From: a virus
Reading direction: 5' to 3' (one strand)
Virus record (IMG/VR): IMGVR_UViG_3300027806_000001
Span: 119,469 to 183,468 of that record
Length of the DNA: 64,000 bases
Shown here: in pieces, positions 6,175 to 14,472 of the stretch
Layout: the number at the start of each line of letters is the position of its first letter
Numbering within the stretch: position 1 is the first letter of the stretch
The notes under the pieces: model-generated
Database searches by the model: none
Seen by the model: only the letters and a program-made list of their open reading frames with translations
What the model was told of the DNA's origin: nothing
Position numbers and translations under genes: made by a program

Positions 6175-7694
6175 TCGTCGTCCGCGGCGGCGCTCGGCGA
6201 AAGGTCCGCCTGGCTGAGGGGAGCGAGGATCCCCTCCTGCGCGATGGCCGTGGACAGCGCCTTCCTGGCCACACTATACCACGACTCCCTGGGCAGGAGC
6301 GCCGTGACCAGCGGACCCATTCCGACAGTGACGTGCCCGGCCTCCAGCGCCGGATCGTGCTCCTCCAGGGACTTGCCCATCAGGTTCCTGAAGTCCTGTG
6401 CGGAGATCAGGCCGCAGGAGTACATGACGACGCAGGCCACCTTCGGATCGCTGCTGTTGATCTGCTGGGGAGTCAGGCGGCAGTAGAACCTCTCGGTGTT
6501 GGAGATCAGGTTGCTCTCGGCCGGCACGAACCCCTTGAAGTTCCTGCCGTCGAGCTTGGGCCTGACGCCCAGGACCAGGCACATGACCGCCGGAGACTCC
6601 TCGGGCCCCGTGGGCGACATGGAGTACCGGCTGGTGCCCACCCACCGCAGGTCGTTGTTGGACCTGTGCCACTCGCCGTAGCGCGGGTTGGAGGAGTCGA
6701 TGGTCGCCGCGATGTCCTGGAAGTACGCCTCCATGAGCTTGCGCATCTTGTCCATGGTCAGCTGGTCCTGCACCATGGGCAGCCGGCGGCAGACGTCGGC
6801 CGCCTTGTTTTCGGAACCGCCGTTGCCTCCGAACTTGTCGGAGGGATCCATCAGGGCCATCATGGAGTGGTGTGCCGTGGCGATCGGGCTGCTCTCGCAC
6901 AGGAACCAGTGGTGGTCCATGGTCCAGGGCCACATGGAGCTCTGCGGAGGCTTGCGCCACTTGTGCACCTGGCTCTTGTCGACCTCCGAGGCCGTGCGGA
7001 TGATGCGGTGCGGCAGGCGGGGCGCCACCCTGGAGCCGATCAGGCCCTGGGACAGCTGGTTCGACTGGGGGTCGACGACGTACCACGCCCCGTCCGTGTA
7101 TTCGCCGCCTCCGTAGGGACTCGTCTTCTTGCTGCCGTAGCCCTCGCGCGGGATCGAGTTGTTCCTGCAGGCATCCAGCACCAGGCGGGCGCGGCCGGAC
7201 CACGGCATGTTCTTGACGTGGTTCTCCATCCTGCTGTCCACGAGCAGGAAGGCCGTCACCACGGCCTCGGAGTCCAGCGCCAGCAGCCCCATGGCGAGCG
7301 CCTTGACGACGTCGTCAGGACGGCAGCGGAACGCCCGGGCTCCTCTGCCCGGCGAATTGAAGGCCGTCGAGCCCGGGTCGAGCTGCCTGAGCAGGTTCTC
7401 GCACTGGGACGAGATCTTCAGGCCGGCCTTGGCGACGGCCGCGGCGTCGGGCAGCGAATGGAAGCCGGAGTGGAACGACGGGGCGCAGGACACGCTCGCA
7501 TGGAGCAGGCCGACGGTCTTGCCGTCGACCGACAGCGGGACGTAGAGCACCTTGTCGAAGATGAACGGAGCGGCGGGGTCCGGCCCGTCGAAGTAGGCCG
7601 GGTTCTGGAGCGAAATCCTTCCGGCGACGATGAACGACCGGCGGAAGGAGTCGAAGGTGATGAACGAGTTGTCGAGGTTGACCCTGGTATTCAT
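6171..7694 (-). CDS. Large hypothetical protein of the MoxR/VWA gene group, 507 aa
   Basis: Start fixed by an AGGAG site before ATG 7694. The protein opens with beta-rich sequence (SFITFDSFRRSFIVAGRISL) and continues as a mixed alpha/beta protein with many His and Trp in the middle (WPWTMDHHWFL). I see no catalytic signature and do not recognise the family. Position directly after the metallopeptidase gene, and before a linker protein, suggests these genes work together; it might be the substrate or scaffold of the MoxR/VWA pair. A hairpin at 7713 separates it from the upstream gene. Confidence 0.55.
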   Translation of the reverse strand: MNTRVNLDNSFITFDSFRRSFIVAGRISLQNPAYFDGPDPAAPFIFDKVLYVPLSVDGKTVGLLHASVSCAPSFHSGFHSLPDAAAVAKAGLKISSQCENLLRQLDPGSTAFNSPGRGARAFRCRPDDVVKALAMGLLALDSEAVVTAFLLVDSRMENHVKNMPWSGRARLVLDACRNNSIPREGYGSKKTSPYGGGEYTDGAWYVVDPQSNQLSQGLIGSRVAPRLPHRIIRTASEVDKSQVHKWRKPPQSSMWPWTMDHHWFLCESSPIATAHHSMMALMDPSDKFGGNGGSENKAADVCRRLPMVQDQLTMDKMRKLMEAYFQDIAATIDSSNPRYGEWHRSNNDLRWVGTSRYSMSPTGPEESPAVMCLVLGVRPKLDGRNFKGFVPAESNLISNTERFYCRLTPQQINSSDPKVACVVMYSCGLISAQDFRNLMGKSLEEHDPALEAGHVTVGMGPLVTALLPRESWYSVARKALSTAIAQEGILAPLSQADLSPSAAADDE

Positions 7695-7712
7695 TGGTTG
7701 TGTCTCCTGTGG

Positions 7713-7742
7713 GCCCCGGGCCGGGCGGACCCGGCCCGGGGC
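7713..7742. terminator. GC-rich hairpin after the VWA metallopeptidase gene
   Basis: Perfect 13-bp stem, CGGA loop, 14 bases past the stop at 7756 and 19 bases before the next start, without a T-run. It could reduce readthrough or protect the upstream mRNA end. Confidence 0.5.
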
Positions 7743-7755
7743 TGCATGGCTGTGC

Positions 7756-9099
7756 TCAGCCCTTGACGTGGATGGTGGTGCCGTATGGCGCGATGACCTG
7801 GCTGTTGATGACCCAGATGACGTCGAAGTCCGGCGGCTCGCCGAACTCGCCGTACCCGTCGGTGAAGTAGACCAGCACGTCCGGCCGGTCGTGCCCCATG
7901 TCCGAGATGTGGCGCATGACCGGCACGAAGCTGGTGCCTCCGCCTCCGGTCACCCTGGGGATGTCCTCGTAGGGACCGATCCAGCGGTTTCCGTAGACCT
8001 CGGCGTCGCACTCGAGCAGGTACGTGGGCAGGCCGTAGAGCTTGCGCACGCCGTCGAACTCGGACAGGCCCTTGAGGATGTCCTCCTCGGACATGGATCC
8101 CGAGGTGTCGATCGAGAAGCCCACCGACGGAACCTTGCCGGCCCTGCGGCTGGGCAGGAGGATGTCCTGCCACAGGTGCCTGCGGGACGGAGGCACGAAC
8201 GTGGACCTGCCCTTGACCTTGGTGCAGTACTTGCTGCGCATGCAGTAGGCCAGGGCTTCCTCCCACCTGACCTGAGGCTTGAGCAGCCTGCCGACCGCCC
8301 GCTCCATGTGCGCCGGCAGCTTGCCCTGCAGCTTGGCCCGGGTGGCCGCCTGCGCGGCCGCCTCGGTCCACCCGCCGTTCTCCTTGTTGGGGACCTCCTC
8401 GGTCCTCTCCTTGAGGGCCTGGCCTCCGTCGGGCTGGGGATCGCCGGGCTCGAGGATGTCCTGGCCGATGCCGTCGCGCTCCTGGTCGTCCTGCTCCTGG
8501 TCGCCATTTTCGCCTGAACCAGCCTGGGCGCCGACCTTGCCCTTCTTCCCGTCCTTGCCTTTCCCCTTTCCGTCGCACTGGCGCACAAGCATCTCGTAGA
8601 CGATCTCGGCGGTCGCCAGGTCCAGGTCGACCTCCAGGGCCGCGCAGGTCTCCTGGTCCCAGTAGCAGCCCCGGCTGACCAGCCTGCGCAGGTTGTCGAC
8701 GCCTCCGAAGTGGTTGACCAGCAGGTGGTTGATCATGATGTCGGCGGCGGTGTTCCAGATCTTCCGGTCGCGGGCATGCCTGCGCACGTTGTGGCCGAGC
8801 AGCGGGTGCATGATCTCGTGGGCCAGCAGGAACGCCTTGCTGCGCATGTCCAGGGAGTTCCAGAATCCGAAGTTGAGGTAGATCTTGCCCTCGTAGGAGA
8901 CGCCCGCGGTCGGGACGTACGGATTGTCCGCCGGCAGCATCACCAGCTCGAACTTCTCGATCAGGAAGCCCCAGAACGGGAACTCCCTGAACATCCAGAA
9001 TATGAGCTTCGACAGCCCCCTCCGGGCCGCCTCCAGCTCCTGCTCGGAGATGGAGGCGGCCTTGCCGGAGACGGGGGCCTTGGTTTGCATCGCTGTCAC
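7756..9099 (-). CDS. VWA domain-containing putative zinc metallopeptidase, 447 aa
   Basis: The N-terminal domain carries HEIMH (94-98) plus a following LLGH, the zincin pattern of the putative metallopeptidase family found with VWA proteins. A Lys/Gly/Asp/Gln-rich linker (about 176-245) leads to a C-terminal VWA-like domain with a MIDAS motif DTSGSMS (331-337) and downstream GGGGTS and TDGYGE metal-binding loops. It forms a pair with the MoxR-type ATPase just upstream, as such proteins do in bacteria, where the pair remodels target proteins. I favour the GTG at 9099 (AGGAGG five bases upstream) over ATG 9090, whose spacing is poor. Confidence 0.8.
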   Translation of the reverse strand: MTAMQTKAPVSGKAASISEQELEAARRGLSKLIFWMFREFPFWGFLIEKFELVMLPADNPYVPTAGVSYEGKIYLNFGFWNSLDMRSKAFLLAHEIMHPLLGHNVRRHARDRKIWNTAADIMINHLLVNHFGGVDNLRRLVSRGCYWDQETCAALEVDLDLATAEIVYEMLVRQCDGKGKGKDGKKGKVGAQAGSGENGDQEQDDQERDGIGQDILEPGDPQPDGGQALKERTEEVPNKENGGWTEAAAQAATRAKLQGKLPAHMERAVGRLLKPQVRWEEALAYCMRSKYCTKVKGRSTFVPPSRRHLWQDILLPSRRAGKVPSVGFSIDTSGSMSEEDILKGLSEFDGVRKLYGLPTYLLECDAEVYGNRWIGPYEDIPRVTGGGGTSFVPVMRHISDMGHDRPDVLVYFTDGYGEFGEPPDFDVIWVINSQVIAPYGTTIHVKG

Positions 9100-9128
9100 T
9101 TGTCCTCCTCTTTCTCGTGACCCTCGGG

Positions 9129-10160
9129 TCAGACCTTGTAGTCGGCGAGCAGCTGCTTGTGCTTCTCGTTCCAGCTCTTGAAGCTGGCGGACTTGATGAG
9201 CATGGGCATGATCTTCGGATCCTTCTGCGCCAGCATGCCGGCGAAGAACAGGGACGCGATCTCGGGCCGGATGCGGCAGCCGTTCGTCCCGGCCATCACG
9301 CCCGCGGCCTTCTCGAAGATGGAGAGCTTGCGCACGGTGCGGTGCAGGATGTTCGACACGACCGCGTAGGTCAGCGACATCTTGCTGGGGCCGTCCTCGT
9401 AGGACGCCTTGCCGTCCAGCAGGGCGTCGATGTCGGGCAGGTTCTTGGCCTCCCGGCGGTACTCCAGGAACCAGCCCGCCGCGGCCTTGCCCACGGCGCC
9501 CTCGACGGCCTGGCGGTCGTCGATCCCGGCCTTCAGGAGCTTGGACACGGTGGCCCAGGCGCGCGGGGTCGGGAAGTTGCCGTACTCGTCGACCGGCGGC
9601 TGGTACAGGTGCTCGCCGGAGCAGTAGGACATGAAGCCGAGGACGTCGGGCTCGATGGCGCCGATCGTCATGGCCCAGTTGCGCCACTGGTTGAAGTCCG
9701 GCTCCATCTCCACGATCACGAACCGGTTGCGCAGCGGGGCGCTGAGCGGGTTGACGTGGGCCTTGTGGCTGCTCTTGTTGCCGCAGGCCACGATCCACCA
9801 GCCGTCCGCGAGCTTGTGCGGGCCGCACCGGCGGTCGAGGATGAACTGCAGGGCGGCGTTCTGGACCGACGGGTCGGCGGTGTTGATCTCGTCGAACAGG
9901 ATGATGCCGCTGCCCGAGGTCGGCAGGAAGTCGGGCCGGGCCCACGCCACGGTGGGGTCCGAGTCCGAGGTGCGGTTGACGAGCGGCATGCCCCGCATGT
10001 CGACCGGCTCGAGCATGCTGAGGCGGACGTCCTTGACCTCGTCGCCATCGGCGGCCTGCTTGCAGATCTCGGACTTGCCGATGCCGGGGGCGCCGAAGAT
10101 CAGGAGGGGCACTCCTGCGCGGCGGTAGCTCTTGATCATCTCGACGTAGTTGCTGTTCAT
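9129..10160 (-). CDS. MoxR-family AAA+ ATPase, 343 aa
   Basis: Walker A GAPGIGKS (23-30), Walker B ILFDEI (87-92), and a sensor/arginine region after NPLSAPLRNRF identify an AAA+ ATPase of the MoxR group. These ATPases act as remodelling chaperones with VWA-domain partners; the partner is encoded directly downstream, with a 29-base gap. The C-terminal lid is helical. A phage copy could mature virion proteins or disarm a host complex. Start ATG has a GAAGGAA site. Confidence 0.85.
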   Translation of the reverse strand: MNSNYVEMIKSYRRAGVPLLIFGAPGIGKSEICKQAADGDEVKDVRLSMLEPVDMRGMPLVNRTSDSDPTVAWARPDFLPTSGSGIILFDEINTADPSVQNAALQFILDRRCGPHKLADGWWIVACGNKSSHKAHVNPLSAPLRNRFVIVEMEPDFNQWRNWAMTIGAIEPDVLGFMSYCSGEHLYQPPVDEYGNFPTPRAWATVSKLLKAGIDDRQAVEGAVGKAAAGWFLEYRREAKNLPDIDALLDGKASYEDGPSKMSLTYAVVSNILHRTVRKLSIFEKAAGVMAGTNGCRIRPEIASLFFAGMLAQKDPKIMPMLIKSASFKSWNEKHKQLLADYKV

Positions 10161-10206
10161 GGTCTCTGTTCCTTCTTTCTCTGGTTTCTCGTCGTTCCAG
10201 GGGCGG

Positions 10207-10716
10207 TCAGGCGACCGCCTCCTCCATGCTGTCCTCGGTCTCCTGCGCCTCCTCGGGCTGGTCCGCGTCGGCCACGCCGACCACGAACGCCATGCCCATG
10301 CAGCGATCGATCAGCTCCGAATACCCCTTCGACTGGGCCACGGCCTCGGACGAGCAGGCGGAGTTCTTGCCGAAGTCCTCGTTCCCGCCCAGCAGCATCC
10401 TGTCAGCAGTGTCGCTCAGCCTCTGCAGCAGGGGGCCCTCCTTGTCGCCTTTGCTGGACCGGCGGTTGTGTATGCGCCAGTCGTCCTCCGAGTTGCCGAC
10501 GGTCGTCAGGAAGCCGGTCTCGTAGAGGCGGCAGCCGAAGAACCTGGTCAGCGCCTCGATGTGGCGGAGCTCCAGGGCGGACGAGACGGCCGGCCGGCCG
10601 AACAGCTCGTCGAACTCGGCCTCGCGGATCGCCATGATCTCGGCCAGGTTGCGGCGGCTCATGATGTCGCAGGCGACGATGGAGCGGACGACGTGCGTGA
10701 TGTACTCAGACAGCAT
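10207..10716 (-). CDS. Hypothetical protein, 169 aa
   Basis: Mostly helical, with an acidic C-terminus (EEAQETEDSMEEAVA). Near the centre is NSEDDWRIHNRRSSKGDKEG. No family recognised. A GAAGGAAGG Shine-Dalgarno sets the start. It is the first gene before the MoxR ATPase and probably shares its mRNA. Confidence 0.55.
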   Translation of the reverse strand: MLSEYITHVVRSIVACDIMSRRNLAEIMAIREAEFDELFGRPAVSSALELRHIEALTRFFGCRLYETGFLTTVGNSEDDWRIHNRRSSKGDKEGPLLQRLSDTADRMLLGGNEDFGKNSACSSEAVAQSKGYSELIDRCMGMAFVVGVADADQPEEAQETEDSMEEAVA

Positions 10717-10783
10717 TCTTCACCTTCCTTCATTCATTTGATTGCTAACGATGGGAAAAGCGCATCTCGAACCCTCGGCCCGG

Positions 10784-10819
10784 CCGCCCCGGGTCCTCCT
10801 CGCGGAGGACCCGGGGCGG
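10784..10819. terminator. GC-rich hairpin
   Basis: A 16-bp stem with TCGC loop lies 27 bases beyond the stop at 10846. No adjacent T-run. It bounds the gene group to its right. Confidence 0.5.
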
Positions 10820-10845
10820 GCCAAGACCTTCGAAGAGGCCGGACG

Positions 10846-11958
10846 TCAGGCAGGCTGATGTCCGCCGGTGGCCTCCAAGCCCCCGGCCATCGGTGTCCGG
10901 TCGCCGGCGGCAGGGTGCACCTGCTGCCGCAGCGCCGCCGTCATGGAAGACGGCAGACCCAGCGACCGGGCCGAACGGTCCCTGCCCTCCATGACGTGCC
11001 AGGTGTCCACGCGCCTGGCCAGGATCAGCGACTCGGTCGGCAGGGGAGCTACGTATTTCTCCCTGCAGTTGACCGCGTCGTGGAACCACCAGGGCACGTA
11101 GTCCGTCAGCCCGGCGGCGCCCTGGGCGCCGATCCAGACCTTGGCCCGCTCCCGCTCCGAGGAGTCCAGCCCCAGCATGCCGAGCGGATCGGCCAGCAGC
11201 TGGGTCAGGGTGCGCGTGAACGCATCCTTGACCTTGGCTCCGGCCTGCTCGATCACGCTGACCAGTCCGGCCGCGCACGTGCCCGACCGCCGGAACACTT
11301 CCCACGGCGTCAGGGTCGAGATCGACTCCAGTATCCGCCGGACCTGCCGGTACAGCGGACTGGAGCTGATGCCGCATCCGCTGAAGACGTGGTCGATGGC
11401 CGGATGCGCCAGGAACGCCGGGTGGTCGACCAGCTGGCACGTCTCCTTCTTAACCAGCAGCAGCGGCTGGCTGGGGCACGTGATCTTCGTGCCGGCCGCC
11501 TGGATCAGCTCGTGCTGGCGCATGAGCAGCTGCAGGGCCCCGGGAGGGGTGCTGCAGCCCACATTGACCAGGGAGGCGAAGTTCTGCTGCACGTACGCCC
11601 GGCGCATCAGCTCGCCGAACCGCACCTGCCCCGACCTGGCGAACTCCCGGATGCAGGGGATCTCCTCCCCCTCGTACATCCAGGCGTACTCCAGGTCAGC
11701 GACGTCGTGCTCCCCCTCCGTGTCCCAGCGGAAGTCCAGCAGCCTGAACTCCCTGGAGCTGACCTCCCAGGACAGGCTCTGCGTGAAGGCCCTCGTGGTC
11801 TCGCCGTCGGTGACGGCCACGAGCGACCTGGCCGAGGAGGCCGGAAGGATGAAGACATCCTGCGGCAGCCTCGACTCCATGATGTACCTCGGAAGGATCG
11901 ATTCCTTCCTCGTGACGAATGCCCTGGTCTCCAGGGCGGTGCCATCCTGTCGGTGCAT
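10846..11958 (-). CDS. Hypothetical protein, 370 aa
   Basis: No family recognised. It is rich in Trp/Phe at the N-terminal half and has a run of helices; Cys are scattered (no zinc pattern). The start needs care: an in-frame ATG at 11973 lies right behind a terminator T-run and has no ribosome site, while ATG 11958 has an ideal GGAGGTG seven bases upstream, so I take 11958. The C-terminal 40 residues are low-complexity. Its leader contains element D and a terminator, which suggests attenuation or simply that the terminator belongs to the upstream gene. Confidence 0.55.
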   Translation of the reverse strand: MHRQDGTALETRAFVTRKESILPRYIMESRLPQDVFILPASSARSLVAVTDGETTRAFTQSLSWEVSSREFRLLDFRWDTEGEHDVADLEYAWMYEGEEIPCIREFARSGQVRFGELMRRAYVQQNFASLVNVGCSTPPGALQLLMRQHELIQAAGTKITCPSQPLLLVKKETCQLVDHPAFLAHPAIDHVFSGCGISSSPLYRQVRRILESISTLTPWEVFRRSGTCAAGLVSVIEQAGAKVKDAFTRTLTQLLADPLGMLGLDSSERERAKVWIGAQGAAGLTDYVPWWFHDAVNCREKYVAPLPTESLILARRVDTWHVMEGRDRSARSLGLPSSMTAALRQQVHPAAGDRTPMAGGLEATGGHQPA

Positions 11959-11974
11959 TCCGTGCACCTCCATG

Positions 11975-12000
11975 AAAAACCCCGGCGAGAGTCGCCGGGG
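11975..12000 (-). terminator. Intrinsic terminator or attenuator before the 11958 gene
   Basis: CCCCGGCGA / TCGCCGGGG 9-bp stem with a 3-base loop followed on the minus strand by TTTTT. It ends only two bases before an in-frame ATG and 17 before the chosen start, and lies 50 bases after element D. Confidence 0.8.
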
Positions 12001-12050
12001 CATTACCCTTACTGCCTCTTGGCCGTGACCGGTTCACGGCGAAGGCGCAG

Positions 12051-12088
12051 CAGGTAATTCTAACGCATGGAGATGCGCTGTTTAGCGC
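12051..12088 (-). promoter_or_regulatory. Repeated intergenic element, copy D
   Basis: GCGCTAAACAGCGC (a 5-bp stem around AAAC, like copy F) then CATGCGTTAGAATTACCTGC on the minus strand. The box overlaps the stop codon of the gene at 12082, exactly as copy A overlaps its upstream stop. An intrinsic terminator follows 50 bases later. Confidence 0.45.
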
Positions 12089-12354
12089 AGCTTGTGGGTC
12101 GCGGGCTCGGTCTTGTCGACGTCCAGGACGCGCGGCTGGCCGAGCTCCTCGAGCACCAGCTTGCCGGTGTCGGTGGCCTTCAGCCTGTAGCTGTGCAGCG
12201 GCTTGCCGCCCTCGGTCGTCGTCGAGATCGGGAAAAGCACGCAGCTCTTGGAGCGGCCGTAGAACACGGGCCGGACCTCGAGCGGAAAGCCCCCTTCCTG
12301 GACGTCCTCGACCTGGACCTCCATCGGATCGGGTTCATGCAGTCTGATCTTCAT
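12082..12354 (-). CDS. Hypothetical protein, 90 aa
   Basis: A small, probably beta-rich protein (MKIRLHEPDPMEVQVEDVQE at the N-terminus). An AAAGGAG site precedes the ATG. It overlaps the upstream gene by 20 bases. Function unknown; it is the last gene of the tightly coupled group starting near 13.5 kb. Confidence 0.55.
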   Translation of the reverse strand: MKIRLHEPDPMEVQVEDVQEGGFPLEVRPVFYGRSKSCVLFPISTTTEGGKPLHSYRLKATDTGKLVLEELGQPRVLDVDKTEPATHKLR

Positions 12355-12736
12355 TCCTTTGCTCCTTTGCTGGCGCCGGCTTCAGTCCGTCGGCGCAGAT
12401 GGCGTTGTGGATGTCCATGTAGCCGGCGTACATGGCCGGGGCGTAGGCCTCCGGGCCGAACCCGAAGACCTGGTAGAGGACGTAGCGGTAGCTGCCCCCC
12501 AGCTCTATCTCGCCCTTGCGGATGCGGCGGCTGACGGCGCAGAACGCCTGCAGCTGCTGCTCCTTCGTCAGGCTCTCCCAGAAGGCCTCCGAGGCGCAGT
12601 CGTCGTGACGCGGGCCCTTCTCGAACAGCTCGCACGGGATGAAGACCGCATTCAGATGGTCCATCGCTTCCTGGATGTCCTGCTTGCTGCCTCGGATGCC
12701 GGGAGGCAGCGGCTCCTCTGTCTGGTCTTCGCTCAT
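12335..12736 (-). CDS. Hypothetical protein, 133 aa
   Basis: Helical, acidic protein; no motif recognised. Contains IELGGSYRYVLYQVFGFGPE followed by Tyr/Met-rich helix. The start ATG overlaps the upstream stop (ATGA) and has GAGGAG upstream. Probably co-translated with its neighbours. Confidence 0.55.
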   Translation of the reverse strand: MSEDQTEEPLPPGIRGSKQDIQEAMDHLNAVFIPCELFEKGPRHDDCASEAFWESLTKEQQLQAFCAVSRRIRKGEIELGGSYRYVLYQVFGFGPEAYAPAMYAGYMDIHNAICADGLKPAPAKEQRNEDQTA

Positions 12737-13188
12737 GCCCTCTCCTCGGTCTTGTCGGAGGTGCGGGTGCCGAAGGTGATCCACGGCCTTTCCGGCCCGA
12801 ATGGCGCCGGGTCGACCCCCGGCCACATAGGAATTGGGACCGGCGACACCGGGTAAGGCGGCAACGGACATCCAGGAACGGACGGACCCCGGAGCTGGGC
12901 GGACTCCAAGGCCGCGACGCGGCATGTCAGGATGGCCAAATTTCTCCTCAGCGAGTCCAGCTCGGCAGCTGTGGCCGGGGCTGGCTGGGGCGGCCGCTCG
13001 GCCCGCGCCTTGCTTTCGGCGGCCAGGCGGTCGTACGCGTCCAGCAGGGCCTGCACCTCCGAGCTCAACTCGATGTCCCTGGGCGCCTGGATCAGCTGGT
13101 GCTCGGCCCATACGCGCAGCATCGTGATCAGCCTCTCGATGACCCCCCGGTCGAACGGCTCGCCGTCTTGCTTCGGTTCATTACTCAA
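12733..13188 (-). CDS. Hypothetical protein with Pro-rich tail, 151 aa (TTG start)
   Basis: No ATG or GTG fits the beginning of this frame; TTG at 13188 has GGAGG nine bases upstream and overlaps the previous stop region by eight bases, so I take it. The first 95 residues are helical with a leucine-rich coiled-coil pattern; the last 50 are Pro-rich (PLPPYPVSPVPIPMWPG). No family recognised. Confidence 0.5.
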   Translation of the reverse strand: MSNEPKQDGEPFDRGVIERLITMLRVWAEHQLIQAPRDIELSSEVQALLDAYDRLAAESKARAERPPQPAPATAAELDSLRRNLAILTCRVAALESAQLRGPSVPGCPLPPYPVSPVPIPMWPGVDPAPFGPERPWITFGTRTSDKTEERA

Positions 13189-13501
13189 GGTGGGTGCCCT
13201 CCACGTTGCGACCCTCGCGCTCCGCCGTGCGGGCCTCGAGCGACGCCAGGGCCGCCTCGAGGTGCTCCAGGGCCTTGGCGTTGTGCGCGCAGGCGAACCT
13301 GCTCTCCTGGTAGTAGCGGATGCGCTGCGCCGCCGCCTCGATGACAGTCTCCACGAACGCGCCGTTGGGCTGCTGCCGGTCCGGCCCGCGGCCAAGGGGG
13401 CCGTTCTGCCAGTTGATGAAGATGCCCTCGCCTACGGCAAAGCCGCCGGCGGGATTGCCGTCGGCGTCGTTCCTGTTCTCGCATTTGATCGATTGCTTCA
13501 T
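13181..13501 (-). CDS. Tad1-like cyclic-nucleotide sponge (anti-Thoeris / anti-CBASS), 106 aa
   Basis: Several landmarks match the Tad1/Acb2 hairpin family: a short beta strand leading to WQNGPLGRGP (31-40) and PNG (45-47), a helix ending near a Cys/Asn-rich turn, then CAHNAKALEHLEAAL (71-85) and the terminal RNVEGTH (98-104), close to the family's R-G-V-E-G-T ending. Tad1 proteins form oligomers that sequester gcADPR-type and other cyclic-nucleotide signals so that host effectors are not activated. Length is typical of Tad1. Start ATG has AAAGGAA. Recognition is from memory of the family pattern, not an alignment. Confidence 0.75.
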   Translation of the reverse strand: MKQSIKCENRNDADGNPAGGFAVGEGIFINWQNGPLGRGPDRQQPNGAFVETVIEAAAQRIRYYQESRFACAHNAKALEHLEAALASLEARTAEREGRNVEGTHLE

Positions 13502-13523
13502 GCTGTGTTCCTTTTGACTGGGC

Positions 13524-14144
13524 TCAGGATTGCCTGAGCTTCTTGAAGAGTTCCGCCGCCTCGCCCTCCCCGGGGCTGTTCTTCTGCACGTAGATGCAGC
13601 TGAAGGGCGGGCCGTTCTTGACGTTGAGGTAGAGTCTGCTGGCCTGGTTGTGGGGCAGGAAGAAGGTGATGTCCACGAACTCCCGGATGCCCACGACCTG
13701 CATCCGCTGCAGCTTGACGGGGTCCCTGACCTGGACGTCCTCCGCGGTGCAGCCGTAGAGGATCTTGCCGTCCTTGCCGTCGCTGGCCAGCCACCGCGAC
13801 GACTCCATCCATGCCCGGAAGCCTGCCCACTGGTCGTGGGGCAGCCCCTGCACGTAGCGCGACCATCCCGGCTCCGGGGGCTTGACCCCCTCCGGATGCC
13901 TGACGTCCTCCTCGAGCAGCGGCTGGGGCAGCTCGAAGTGGACGACGTCCAGGCGGGTGTCGAACTGCCTGGCGTAGAGCTCGAAGAGCGACACCGAGAT
14001 GCGCAGGTACATGTGCATCGTGTTGACGAAGAACAGGGAGTAGTCCTTCGCGAACGACTGCAGGTCCTGCAGCTCCGGCCTGGTCTCCTGGGAGACCGAG
14101 TCGCTCTCCTGGCCGGCCGCTCCTACGTACAGGGGCTCCTTCAT
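13524..14144 (-). CDS. Hypothetical protein, 206 aa
   Basis: Start set by GAGGAG. The N-terminal half is helical and aromatic (DYSLFFVNTMHMYLRISVSL), the C-terminal half more beta-like. No family recognised. It lies immediately upstream of the Tad1-like gene with a 22-base gap, so it is worth considering as a second counter-defence gene; there is no direct evidence. Confidence 0.55.
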   Translation of the reverse strand: MKEPLYVGAAGQESDSVSQETRPELQDLQSFAKDYSLFFVNTMHMYLRISVSLFELYARQFDTRLDVVHFELPQPLLEEDVRHPEGVKPPEPGWSRYVQGLPHDQWAGFRAWMESSRWLASDGKDGKILYGCTAEDVQVRDPVKLQRMQVVGIREFVDITFFLPHNQASRLYLNVKNGPPFSCIYVQKNSPGEGEAAELFKKLRQS

Positions 14145-14154
14145 CTCGCGCTCC

Positions 14155-14472
14155 TCAGTCGTTGGAGGGCTGGGCCTTTTCGGAGGGCTGGCCCTGGTCG
14201 GGCCCGGCCTCGGCCGCCTCGACCTGCCGGGCGACCTCGGCCGCCACGATGGCCTGCACCTGGCCGTGCAGCATCTTCAGGCCGGCGAGGATGGCCGACG
14301 ACTGGTCGGGCCCGAGGATCACGGTCTGGATGTTCTCGTGGCCGACCCCGACCGGAGTGCGGGCCCTGGTGTGGATCTTGACCTCCAGCAGCTCGCCGTC
14401 CTTGGACGGGATGCGGGTGAAGGCGCTGCTCTCCGAGAGGAGGGCGAATTCCTGGTTCTGCTGGCTGCTCAT
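14155..14472 (-). CDS. Hypothetical protein, 105 aa
   Basis: The N-terminal 55 residues look beta-rich with alternating charges, the C-terminal half is one Ala/Gln/Glu helix that may form a coiled coil. The ATG overlaps the resolvase stop (ATGA), with AAGGAG upstream. Function unknown. Confidence 0.5.
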   Translation of the reverse strand: MSSQQNQEFALLSESSAFTRIPSKDGELLEVKIHTRARTPVGVGHENIQTVILGPDQSSAILAGLKMLHGQVQAIVAAEVARQVEAAEAGPDQGQPSEKAQPSND

